Positions 23,176 through 29,334 of a DNA stretch of 29,334 bases are shown one piece after another. Made by a program: the position numbers and the translations under genes. The stretch's first letter is position 1. Every line of letters starts with the position of its first letter. Source of the DNA: an uncultured Eubacteriales bacterium (GTDB taxonomy: Bacteria > Bacillota > Clostridia > Oscillospirales > Acutalibacteraceae); NCBI GenBank assembly GCA_934444365.1, contig CAKSCM010000019.1:1-29334 (forward strand). Direction: 5' to 3'. The notes under the pieces are model-generated. The model was given only the letters and a program-made list of their open reading frames with translations. It ran no database searches and was not told where the DNA came from.

Positions 23176-23943
23176 TTATTTAGAGGCCGCCGCGACTATT
23201 TCGGAAAAATCGGCCGCCTTAAGGGAGGCGCCGCCTATAAGTCCGCCGTCTACATTCTCCTTGCCGAGAAGCTCGGCGGCGTTTTTGGCGTTCATGGAGC
23301 CGCCGTAAAGTATAACGGCTGAATCCGCTGTCTCCTTGCCGTAAAGGGAGGATACGGTCTTTCTGATAACGCCGCAGACCTCATCTGCCTGCTCGGCTGT
23401 GGCCGTGCGGCCGGTGCCGATAGCCCATATCGGCTCATAGGCAATGACGACGTTTTTAAATCCCTCGGCGCTTACTCCGCAAAGGGCAATTTTGGTCTGC
23501 ATTGCGCAAAGCTCGTCGGTAACGCCGTTTTCTCTTTGCTCAAGGCTTTCGCCTACACAAAGTATGACCTTTAATCCGGCTTTAAGACCGGCTTTAAGAC
23601 GGGCCGATACGGTAGCGTCGGTATCGCCGAAGTAGGTTCTCCTCTCGCTGTGTCCCACTATGACGTAAGGAACCTTCATTGCGGCGAGCATATCGGCCGA
23701 GATTTCTCCCGTGAATGCACCGCTTTTTTCAAAGTGGCAGTTCTGAGCGCCGACGGCAATATTTGAGCCGTCGCAAACCGACTGAGCCGCCGCAATGTCC
23801 ACAAAGGGAACACAAAGCGCAACATCGCAATCGGCGTTTGCTACCAGGGGGAGCATTTCCTTTATAAGGGCTTCGGTCTCGGCCGGAGTCTTGTTCATTT
23901 TCCAGTTGCCCGCAATAAGCGGACGGCGAAGCTGTTTGTTCAT
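23176..23943 (-). CDS. tpiA: Triosephosphate isomerase
   Basis: Interconverts dihydroxyacetone phosphate and glyceraldehyde-3-phosphate. It is a TIM barrel of 255 residues. Catalytic residues are in place: Asn and Lys in NWKMNKTPAE, the electrophilic His in VGHSERR, and the base Glu in AYEPIWAIGTG, which leads into flexible loop 6. The phosphate-binding LYGGSMNAKN and GGLIGGASL motifs are also present. ATG 23943 begins 5 bases after the pgk stop, and its AAGGAG ribosome binding site encodes the last Lys-Glu of Pgk, so the two genes are tightly coupled. Confidence 0.97.
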   Translation of the reverse strand: MNKQLRRPLIAGNWKMNKTPAETEALIKEMLPLVANADCDVALCVPFVDIAAAQSVCDGSNIAVGAQNCHFEKSGAFTGEISADMLAAMKVPYVIVGHSERRTYFGDTDATVSARLKAGLKAGLKVILCVGESLEQRENGVTDELCAMQTKIALCGVSAEGFKNVVIAYEPIWAIGTGRTATAEQADEVCGVIRKTVSSLYGKETADSAVILYGGSMNAKNAAELLGKENVDGGLIGGASLKAADFSEIVAAASK

Positions 23944-23948
23944 TTTTA

Positions 23949-25145
23949 TTACTCCTTGTCGTTAAGGGCGGCAATTCCGGGGAGCTCTTTGCCCTCAAGG
24001 AACTCGAGCGACGCGCCGCCGCCGGTGGAGATGTGGGTCATTTTATCGGCAAAGCCGAGCTTTTCAACCGCTGCAGCAGAGTCGCCGCCGCCGATTATCG
24101 AGATTGCGCCCGATTCGGCAACCGCCTTCGCAACGGCAGTGGTACCGGAGGCAAAGCGATCCCACTCGGAAACGCCCATGGGTCCGTTCCAAACTACCGT
24201 TCCGGCGCCCTTTAATGCGTCGGCGAAAAGAACCTCGGACTTGGGTCCGATGTCAAGCCCCATGTATCCCTCGGGTACGCCGTTTTCCTGAACGGCGATC
24301 TTCATGTCGCAGTCGGGAGCGTAACGGTCGCCGCAGCGGCTGTCGACCGGAAGCAGGAAGCGTACGCCCTTTTCCTTGGCTGATTTGAGAATGTCGAGAG
24401 CAAGATCAAACTTGTCCTTCTCGCAGATCGAATCGCCTATGAATTCGCCCTGAGCGGCCTTGAAGGTGTAGGCCATTCCGCCGCCGACGATAAGGGTGTC
24501 AACCTTGTCGAGAAGGTTGGTGATAACGGCTATTTTGTCCGAAACCTTGGCGCCGCCGAGTATTGCGACAAACGGACGCTTAGGATCGGAAAGGGCTTTG
24601 CCCATTATTGAAATCTCTTTCTGGATAAGGTAACCGCAGACGGCCGGCAGATAGTCGGCAACGCCGGCTGTCGACGAATGGGCGCGATGAGCGGTGCCGA
24701 AAGCGTCGTTGACGTATATTTCGGCAAGAGAGGCAAGCTGCTTGCTGAATTCGGGATCGTTCTTTTCCTCTTCCTTGTGGAAACGGACGTTTTCAATAAG
24801 CATAATGTCGCCTTCGCCGAGCTTTGAGGCAAGCTCATGGGCGCTGTCGCCTATAACGTCGGTGGCGAGAGCGACGTCCTTGCCGAGCAGCTCGGACAGG
24901 CGTTTTGCAACCGGAGCCATTGAAAACTCGGGTTTAAACTCTCCCTTGGGACGGCCGAGATGCGAGCAAAGAATGACCTTTGCGCCGTGTTCGGCAAGAT
25001 ATTTGATAGTGGGCAGGGATTCGCGTATGCGCTTGTCGTCGGTTATAACGCCGTCCTTAAGCGGAACATTGAAATCACAGCGAACAAGTACCCTCTTCCC
25101 TTTTACATCGATATCCTCGATAGTCTTTTTGTTCAGTGCGTTCAT
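23949..25145 (-). CDS. pgk: Phosphoglycerate kinase
   Basis: Transfers phosphate from 1,3-bisphosphoglycerate to ADP, the first ATP-yielding step of lower glycolysis. Signature motifs are intact: RVLVRCDFNVPLKDG at the N-terminus, CSHLGRPKG, HRAHSSTAGVA (substrate loop), and the nucleotide-side GGGDSAAAVEKLG. At 398 residues the length is normal. I use ATG 25145, which has AAAAGGG with 8-base spacing; the upstream GTG 25154 overlaps this ribosome binding site. The gene leads the pgk-tpiA-gpmI cluster and is divergent from the unknown gene at 25300. A -10 candidate TATAAT lies on the minus strand at 25230-25235, with only a loosely placed -35. Glyceraldehyde-3-phosphate dehydrogenase and enolase are not in the window. 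Confidence 0.97.
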   Translation of the reverse strand: MNALNKKTIEDIDVKGKRVLVRCDFNVPLKDGVITDDKRIRESLPTIKYLAEHGAKVILCSHLGRPKGEFKPEFSMAPVAKRLSELLGKDVALATDVIGDSAHELASKLGEGDIMLIENVRFHKEEEKNDPEFSKQLASLAEIYVNDAFGTAHRAHSSTAGVADYLPAVCGYLIQKEISIMGKALSDPKRPFVAILGGAKVSDKIAVITNLLDKVDTLIVGGGMAYTFKAAQGEFIGDSICEKDKFDLALDILKSAKEKGVRFLLPVDSRCGDRYAPDCDMKIAVQENGVPEGYMGLDIGPKSEVLFADALKGAGTVVWNGPMGVSEWDRFASGTTAVAKAVAESGAISIIGGGDSAAAVEKLGFADKMTHISTGGGASLEFLEGKELPGIAALNDKE

Positions 25146-25299
25146 TAAATTCACCCTTTTTACATAATAGTAGATACACTTATTTTTGTCGGTCTTCTGA
25201 CAGTTTAAGTCCTCTAACTAAAACATTTTATTATATTTGCGTCGTTTTTGCAATAGTTAACATTTCAAAATTTTATTTTTTTTCGGGAGATGAGTTATT

Positions 25300-26199
25300 T
25301 TGTTGGCCGTTGTACGTGTTTTGCCGCCTCAAAAGGGCTTTTTTGCGAACAGAAGAGCTTCAATGGGAAGAATCCCCCTTGAAATCAGACACAAAAATCT
25401 TCTCGGAGCCGATATTCTCGAGATTTTTGCCGTGACCGGAAAAAAGGGAATCAATTACAAATCGCTCGGTGAAAAGCTTCGTCCTCTTTACGGCAAGACC
25501 GTTTTGCAGGAGTCTTTAAAAAGTCATAATGAATTCGGAATAACGCAATATGATGATTTTTCTTTTTCTCAGCGGATGCTGCTTAACTTTGCGGTGGATG
25601 TAATATCCCGGGCCGCGCGGCAGACGCGTGTGCCGGTTGTACTGTATGACAAAAGGGGAGAGTGTCCGCCCTCGGCTGCCGAACTGGTGCGGGCCGGGGC
25701 GTCGGTCACGGTGCTTACCGAAAATCCTTTGGCCTTTAAAGAAATTGCGGATTATTGCTTTGAGAGCTTCGGAGCCGGAATAAAGCTTAACACCCCTTCG
25801 GCGGACGGATGTTTCGCGGCAGGGGTCTCGCTTTACGAAGGGGCCGGAGCGCCGATTTTTGGCGGTGTAATGTTTTCGGCCGAAGCGGCGCCGGGCGCAC
25901 TCTTCTTTGATAAAAGGTGCATATTATTTCCGGATGAGCTGGAGGATTTTTGTTGCACCGATATGCCGGATGCGGACTTTGTGCCGGCAAGACCGCTTGA
26001 GAACGAATACACGCCGATATCATGCCTGCCGAGCGTTACGCTTGCGGCTGCCCTTTGCGAGGAGTGCGGAGTCTACAGCCTGTTGTCGATGGTACCGGTT
26101 TTTCTTGTATGCGACGGGGAGCTTTGCTCAAAGGAAAATGTGACCGGAAGGATAATAAAAGCGGCCGAAGATATTTTGCGGTGCAAAAAGCAGCTTTAA
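25300..26199 (+). CDS. Unknown protein, possibly Rossmann-like, between pgk and greA
   Basis: I do not recognise this protein of about 299 residues. The start is TTG 25300 (or the adjacent TTG 25303), placed 10 bases after GGGAG (25285-25289); the nearby ATG 25290 is in another frame. There is no signal peptide or membrane segment. The first half is basic and mixed (GRIPLEIRHKNLLGADILEIF, ITQYDDFSFSQRMLLNFAVDVI). The middle has an alternating strand-helix pattern, VPVVLYDKRGECPPSAAELVRAGASVTVLTEN, resembling a Rossmann-like half-domain. The second half has several scattered cysteines, including a Cys-Cys pair in EDFCCTDMPD and CEECG later. Codon use matches its neighbours, so it looks native. 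It is divergent from pgk and 175 bases before greA, which has its own promoter. Confidence 0.7.
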   Translation: MLAVVRVLPPQKGFFANRRASMGRIPLEIRHKNLLGADILEIFAVTGKKGINYKSLGEKLRPLYGKTVLQESLKSHNEFGITQYDDFSFSQRMLLNFAVDVISRAARQTRVPVVLYDKRGECPPSAAELVRAGASVTVLTENPLAFKEIADYCFESFGAGIKLNTPSADGCFAAGVSLYEGAGAPIFGGVMFSAEAAPGALFFDKRCILFPDELEDFCCTDMPDADFVPARPLENEYTPISCLPSVTLAAALCEECGVYSLLSMVPVFLVCDGELCSKENVTGRIIKAAEDILRCKKQL

Positions 26200-26278
26200 A
26201 TTAAAAAAATCGAGGGATATAAAGACCCGAAAAGCCGGTTTTTCCGTGGGGAAATCCGCCTTTTGTCGGCTTTGGGAC

Positions 26279-26306
26279 TTGACAGATTTTTAAATGTTGA
26301 TATAAT
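26279..26306 (+). promoter_or_regulatory. Strong promoter of greA
   Basis: A consensus TTGACA (26279-26284) and a perfect TATAAT (26301-26306) are separated by 16 bases. TG at 26298-26299 makes an extended -10 (TGnTATAAT). The start would be near 26313, about 60 bases before greA. This is the best-matching promoter in the window and likely also drives lysS. Confidence 0.85.
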
Positions 26307-26374
26307 AGTATAACATTATTAACGGAAACGGTGGAGTCTACCGCCGTTTTTTGAAAGGATTGCAGCTTAAAATT

Positions 26375-26848
26375 ATGGCTAAAGAAATTCTTTTGACCGA
26401 CGAAGGTCTTAAACAGTACGAAAGCGAGCTTGAGTATTTAAAAACAACCAAACGAAAAGAAATTACCGAGAAGATCAAGGTTGCGCTTTCATTCGGCGAT
26501 CTTTCCGAGAACAGCGAGTATGATGAGGCTAAAAACGAGCAGGCCAAGACCGAGGCGAGAATCGCCGAGCTTGAGGCAATGCTCAAGGTGGCAAAGGTTA
26601 TAGACGAGGGCGAGCTCTCGACCGACAGGGTCAACATGGGCTCTAAGGTTGAGGTTCAGGATATTGACCGCAACGCGACTCTTACTTTCCAGATAGTCGG
26701 TTCTGCCGAGGCTAATCCGAGACAGGGCAAGCTTTCCGACGAATCTCCGATAGGAAAAGCCCTTATCGGACATAAATGCTCGGAGACCGTTGTGGCCGAA
26801 ACGCCCAGCGGAGGCCGCGAATTTAAGATTCTTAAAATAATGCTTTGA
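26375..26848 (+). CDS. greA: Transcription elongation factor GreA
   Basis: Rescues backtracked RNA polymerase by stimulating cleavage of the nascent transcript. The 157-residue protein has the N-terminal coiled coil (about 10-75), with the tip motif FGDLSENSEYDEAK that carries the acidic residues reaching the polymerase active site. It also has the C-terminal FKBP-like domain (VEVQDIDRNATLTFQIVGSAEANPRQGKLS, then SPIGKALIGH). The start MAKEILLTDEG at ATG 26375 fits the family; the AAAGG upstream is about 16 bases away, farther than usual, and an in-frame TTG 26351 is less likely. lysS follows after about 120 bases, and no clear terminator lies between, so the two are probably co-transcribed. 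Confidence 0.95.
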   Translation: MAKEILLTDEGLKQYESELEYLKTTKRKEITEKIKVALSFGDLSENSEYDEAKNEQAKTEARIAELEAMLKVAKVIDEGELSTDRVNMGSKVEVQDIDRNATLTFQIVGSAEANPRQGKLSDESPIGKALIGHKCSETVVAETPSGGREFKILKIML

Positions 26849-26968
26849 TGTCCGGCAGAGTTTGGCCTTGTCGGATATGTCACCTGTGTTGTTTCAAATT
26901 TAAGTACGGTACAGTCTTCAAAATACACCAAAAACAGCGTTTATACGGCGCGAAAGGATGTTAACGCT

Positions 26969-28951
26969 TTGGCGAACAATAATGATAATCAGAATGTGCA
27001 GCAATCGGCCGCAATGCCGGATGCAGGCGAACTCAACGAGATTTTAAGGGTCCGTCGCGATAAGCTTTCGGCACTCAAGGAGGACGGTCGCGATCCGTAC
27101 GCCGTTACCTTGTTCGATTTTACCCATACCGCACAGCAGATAAAGGACAATTTCGATACGCTTGAGGGACAGACGGTCTGCCTTGCCGGACGTATGATGA
27201 GCTGGCGTAAAATGGGCAAGGCCTGCTTTATGGATCTTGCCGATTCCACCGGCAGAATGCAGCTTTATATCCGCAAGGACGATGTCGGCGAGCAGGCGTA
27301 CGAGGACATTAAAAAGTCGTGGGATATCGGCGATATTATAGGTATAACCGGCTTTGTCTTCCGTACAAAAATGGGAGAAATATCGGTTCATTGCACCGGT
27401 GTGAAGCTGCTTTCCAAATCACTTTTGCCCCTCCCGGAGAAATTTCACGGACTCAAGGATACCGACACGAGATATCGTCAGAGATATGTCGATTTAATAG
27501 TTAACCCAGAGGTTAAGGATACCTTTGTAAAAAGGAGCATGATCTTGCGTCTTATAAGGGAATACCTTGATTCCAAGGGATTCCTTGAGGTCGACACACC
27601 TATACTTGTTCCGCTTGAAATCGGCGCTGCCGCCCGTCCCTTTGTTACCCATCACAACACCCTTGATATGGATATGTACCTCCGTATTGAGACCGAGCTT
27701 TACTTGAAACGGCTTATAGTCGGCGGTATGCACAGGGTTTACGAGGTGGGACGTATTTTCCGTAATGAGGGAATGGACACCAAGCATAATCCCGAATTTA
27801 CGACGGTTGAGCTTTATCAGGCCTTTACCGATTATAAGGGTATGATGGACCTTGTTGAGGAGCTTTATAAATCGATCACCGAAAAGGTATGCGGCACAAC
27901 GGTTATAAACTATCAGGGAACAGAGATAGACATGGGCCACTGGGAGCGCATGACCATGGTCGAGGCTGTAAGGAAATATTCCGGCTGTGATTACAACGAC
28001 TGGAGCAGCGATGAGGACGCTCGCGGGTGCGCTAAGGCGATGAAGGTCGAAGTGCCCGAAAATGCCACAAAGGGCACCGTGCTTATAGAGCTGTTCGATG
28101 CTTTTGTTGAGGACAAGCTTATTCAGCCTACCTTTATATATGATTATCCGGTTGAGAACAGTCCGCTTGCCAAGCGCAAGGCAGACGATCCGAAGTTTAC
28201 CGAGCGTTTTGAGTATTTTATAAACGCCACCGAATACGGCAATGCCTTCAGCGAGCTTAACGATCCGATAGACCAAAAGGAGCGTTTTGAGCGCCAGGTT
28301 GCGGCCAAACGCATAGAGGAGCCCGGCACCAAGGCCGAGGTCGATTACGATTATGTAACGGCCCTCGAATACGGCATGCCGCCGACCGGCGGACTCGGCT
28401 TCGGAGTTGACCGTCTTGTAATGCTGCTTACCGACAGCCCGTCTATAAGGGACGTTTTGCTTTTCCCCACAATGAAGCCGCTTGATGCTCAAAAGGCGGA
28501 GAAAAAGCCCGAGGATGTTGCCGTCATCGGCGGTTATAGGGGTGCGGTCGAAATCGAGATTAAGGACGAGCCTATTGATTTTTCGAAGGTTCAGATTGAG
28601 CCGCTGTTTTCTGACTTCGTGGATTTTGAGACCTTTTCCAAGTCCGATTTCCGCGCGGTAAAGGTTAAGGAATGCGTTGCGGTGCCCAAGTCCAAAAAGC
28701 TTTTGCAGTTTACCCTTGACGACGGAACCGGAACCGACCGAACCATTTTAAGCGGTATTCATGCATATTACGAGCCGGAGGAGCTGGTTGGCAAGACCCT
28801 TATCGCAATTACGAATCTTCCGCCGAGAGCTATGATGGGCATTGATTCGTGCGGTATGCTCCTTTCGGCCGTTCATGAAGAAGAGGGCGAAGAAAAGCTG
28901 CATCTTCTGATGGTAGATGACAGAATTCCGGCAGGTGCCAAGCTCTATTAA
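26969..28951 (+). CDS. lysS: Lysine--tRNA ligase (class II) with fused C-terminal tRNA-binding domain
   Basis: Charges tRNA-Lys. The N-terminal OB fold (about 65-165, VCLAGRMMSWRKMGKACFMDL) and class II core are clear: AARPFVTHHNTLDMDMYLR, motif 2 YEVGRIFRNEGMDTKHNPEFTTVELYQ, and motif 3 GLGFGVDRLVMLLTDSPSIRDVLLFPTMKP, which ends near residue 504 where LysS normally stops. A linker of about 40 residues and an extra domain (about 548-660) follow: FSKSDFRAVKVKECVAVPKSKKL, TILSGIHAYYEPEELVGK, LPPRAMMGIDSCGMLLSA and IPAGAKL. These match the EMAP-II/Trbp111-type tRNA-binding domain usually found at the end of MetRS. The start is TTG 26969, with AAAGGA 10 bases upstream. It is likely co-transcribed with greA. 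Confidence 0.95.
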   Translation: MANNNDNQNVQQSAAMPDAGELNEILRVRRDKLSALKEDGRDPYAVTLFDFTHTAQQIKDNFDTLEGQTVCLAGRMMSWRKMGKACFMDLADSTGRMQLYIRKDDVGEQAYEDIKKSWDIGDIIGITGFVFRTKMGEISVHCTGVKLLSKSLLPLPEKFHGLKDTDTRYRQRYVDLIVNPEVKDTFVKRSMILRLIREYLDSKGFLEVDTPILVPLEIGAAARPFVTHHNTLDMDMYLRIETELYLKRLIVGGMHRVYEVGRIFRNEGMDTKHNPEFTTVELYQAFTDYKGMMDLVEELYKSITEKVCGTTVINYQGTEIDMGHWERMTMVEAVRKYSGCDYNDWSSDEDARGCAKAMKVEVPENATKGTVLIELFDAFVEDKLIQPTFIYDYPVENSPLAKRKADDPKFTERFEYFINATEYGNAFSELNDPIDQKERFERQVAAKRIEEPGTKAEVDYDYVTALEYGMPPTGGLGFGVDRLVMLLTDSPSIRDVLLFPTMKPLDAQKAEKKPEDVAVIGGYRGAVEIEIKDEPIDFSKVQIEPLFSDFVDFETFSKSDFRAVKVKECVAVPKSKKLLQFTLDDGTGTDRTILSGIHAYYEPEELVGKTLIAITNLPPRAMMGIDSCGMLLSAVHEEEGEEKLHLLMVDDRIPAGAKLY

Positions 28952-29334
28952 GATGATGTAAAGATGTACCGTTTTACCGAATAGACGGGACGTACTTCAT
29001 TTGATAAAAAACTAAAAAAACAGCGATTTACATCAAACTTACATCAATTGATGCAGAAATCGGTGCAAGCAAGAAAAAATCGCATAATTAGTGCAATGAA
29101 TGGGCAATTCCAATCGGAGTTGCCCATTTTTAAAACAAACAGAAATACAAACCGGAATTTGAAAACCACGATTTTATAAGTGATTACTGCCCTGCATAGG
29201 GCGTTAATAAAATCCTCCGAAACGCTTGAAAGCAAAGGATTTATCGCAATGTGTCCACCTTGTCCCTTTATACGCTTTTACACCGTTTTACCCTTGTCCC
29301 AACACTTTATAAGGGCAAAAGCAAGGGCAAGAAA
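28952..29334. other. Non-coding right edge with repeats and a terminator
   Basis: About 380 bases without a supportable gene. It holds repeats of TTACATCA and its complement (28954-28961 inverted, 29028-29035, 29039-29046), the palindrome ATCAATTGAT (29043-29052), the terminator at 29100-29131, and two copies of CCTTGTCCC (29258-29266, 29292-29300) followed by AAGGGCAA-type sequence. The last part may be the margin of a neighbouring element cut off by the window. Confidence 0.5.
29100..29131 (+). terminator. Intrinsic terminator downstream of lysS
   Basis: ATGGGCAATTCC (29100-29111) pairs with GGAGTTGCCCAT (29116-29127), with one wobble pair and an AATC loop, and a run of five Ts follows. 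It lies about 150 bases beyond the lysS stop and is the first good terminator there. Confidence 0.85.

Noticed and set aside
26230..26273. AAAGCCG/CGGCTTT hairpin as a terminator after the unknown gene at 25300
   Set aside because: The stem encloses a 30-base imperfect interior and is followed by TTTGGG, with no T-run; termination is not convincing.
27494..28492. A 332-codon open frame antisense to lysS
   Set aside because: It lies wholly inside lysS, whose class II motifs are intact; the antisense protein has no family pattern and no start signals.

Overview
The window looks like a chromosomal segment of an anaerobic, low-to-mid GC Firmicute, most likely a gut Clostridia of the Oscillospiraceae/Ruminococcaceae type. 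This is inferred from gene content only: Rex, the long clostridial form of glutamyl-tRNA synthetase next to a true glutaminyl-tRNA synthetase, a subgroup Ic aspartate aminotransferase, a short TalC-type transaldolase, a secreted trigger-factor-like lipoprotein, GGAGG-type ribosome binding sites and several TTG/GTG starts. No rRNA, tRNA, CRISPR array or intact transposase gene was seen.

Layout. (1) 171-4699, plus strand: a probable four-gene operon of aconitase, isocitrate dehydrogenase, the NADH/NAD+-sensing repressor Rex and a small unknown protein translationally coupled to rex; it ends in a strong bidirectional terminator. (2) 4888-9237, minus strand: asnS, a class Ic aspartate aminotransferase and purB, an aspartate/asparagine-centred set. 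A good promoter with a palindrome on its -10 box precedes asnS. (3) 9502-12298, minus strand: secD-secF with overlapping ends; SecF is unusually long. (4) 12659-14703, minus strand: a short transaldolase and an L-sorbose-1-phosphate-reductase-like dehydrogenase, each apparently transcribed alone. (5) 14939-19447, minus strand: a lipoprotein foldase, gltX and glnS. (6) 19448-21416: a hairpin-rich, repeat-like intergenic stretch, a membrane-anchored VanY-type carboxypeptidase, and a gap that can fold into a three-way junction. (7) 21417-25145, minus strand: the lower-glycolysis cluster pgk-tpiA-gpmI. (8) 25300-28951, plus strand: an unrecognised protein, greA and lysS; LysS carries an extra C-terminal tRNA-binding domain. 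(9) 28952-29334: non-coding, with repeats, one terminator and motifs that may mark the edge of an integrated element.

Most of the window is housekeeping: carbon flow (the 2-oxoglutarate branch of the TCA cycle, glycolysis, pentose phosphates), amino-acid and tRNA charging (Asn, Gln, Glu, Lys, Asp), protein export and extracytoplasmic folding, and purine synthesis. I found no convincing new multi-gene system. The observations most worth following are the LysRS fusion, the expanded SecF, the Rex operon with its coupled unknown partner, the unknown gene before greA, and three unexplained non-coding structures.
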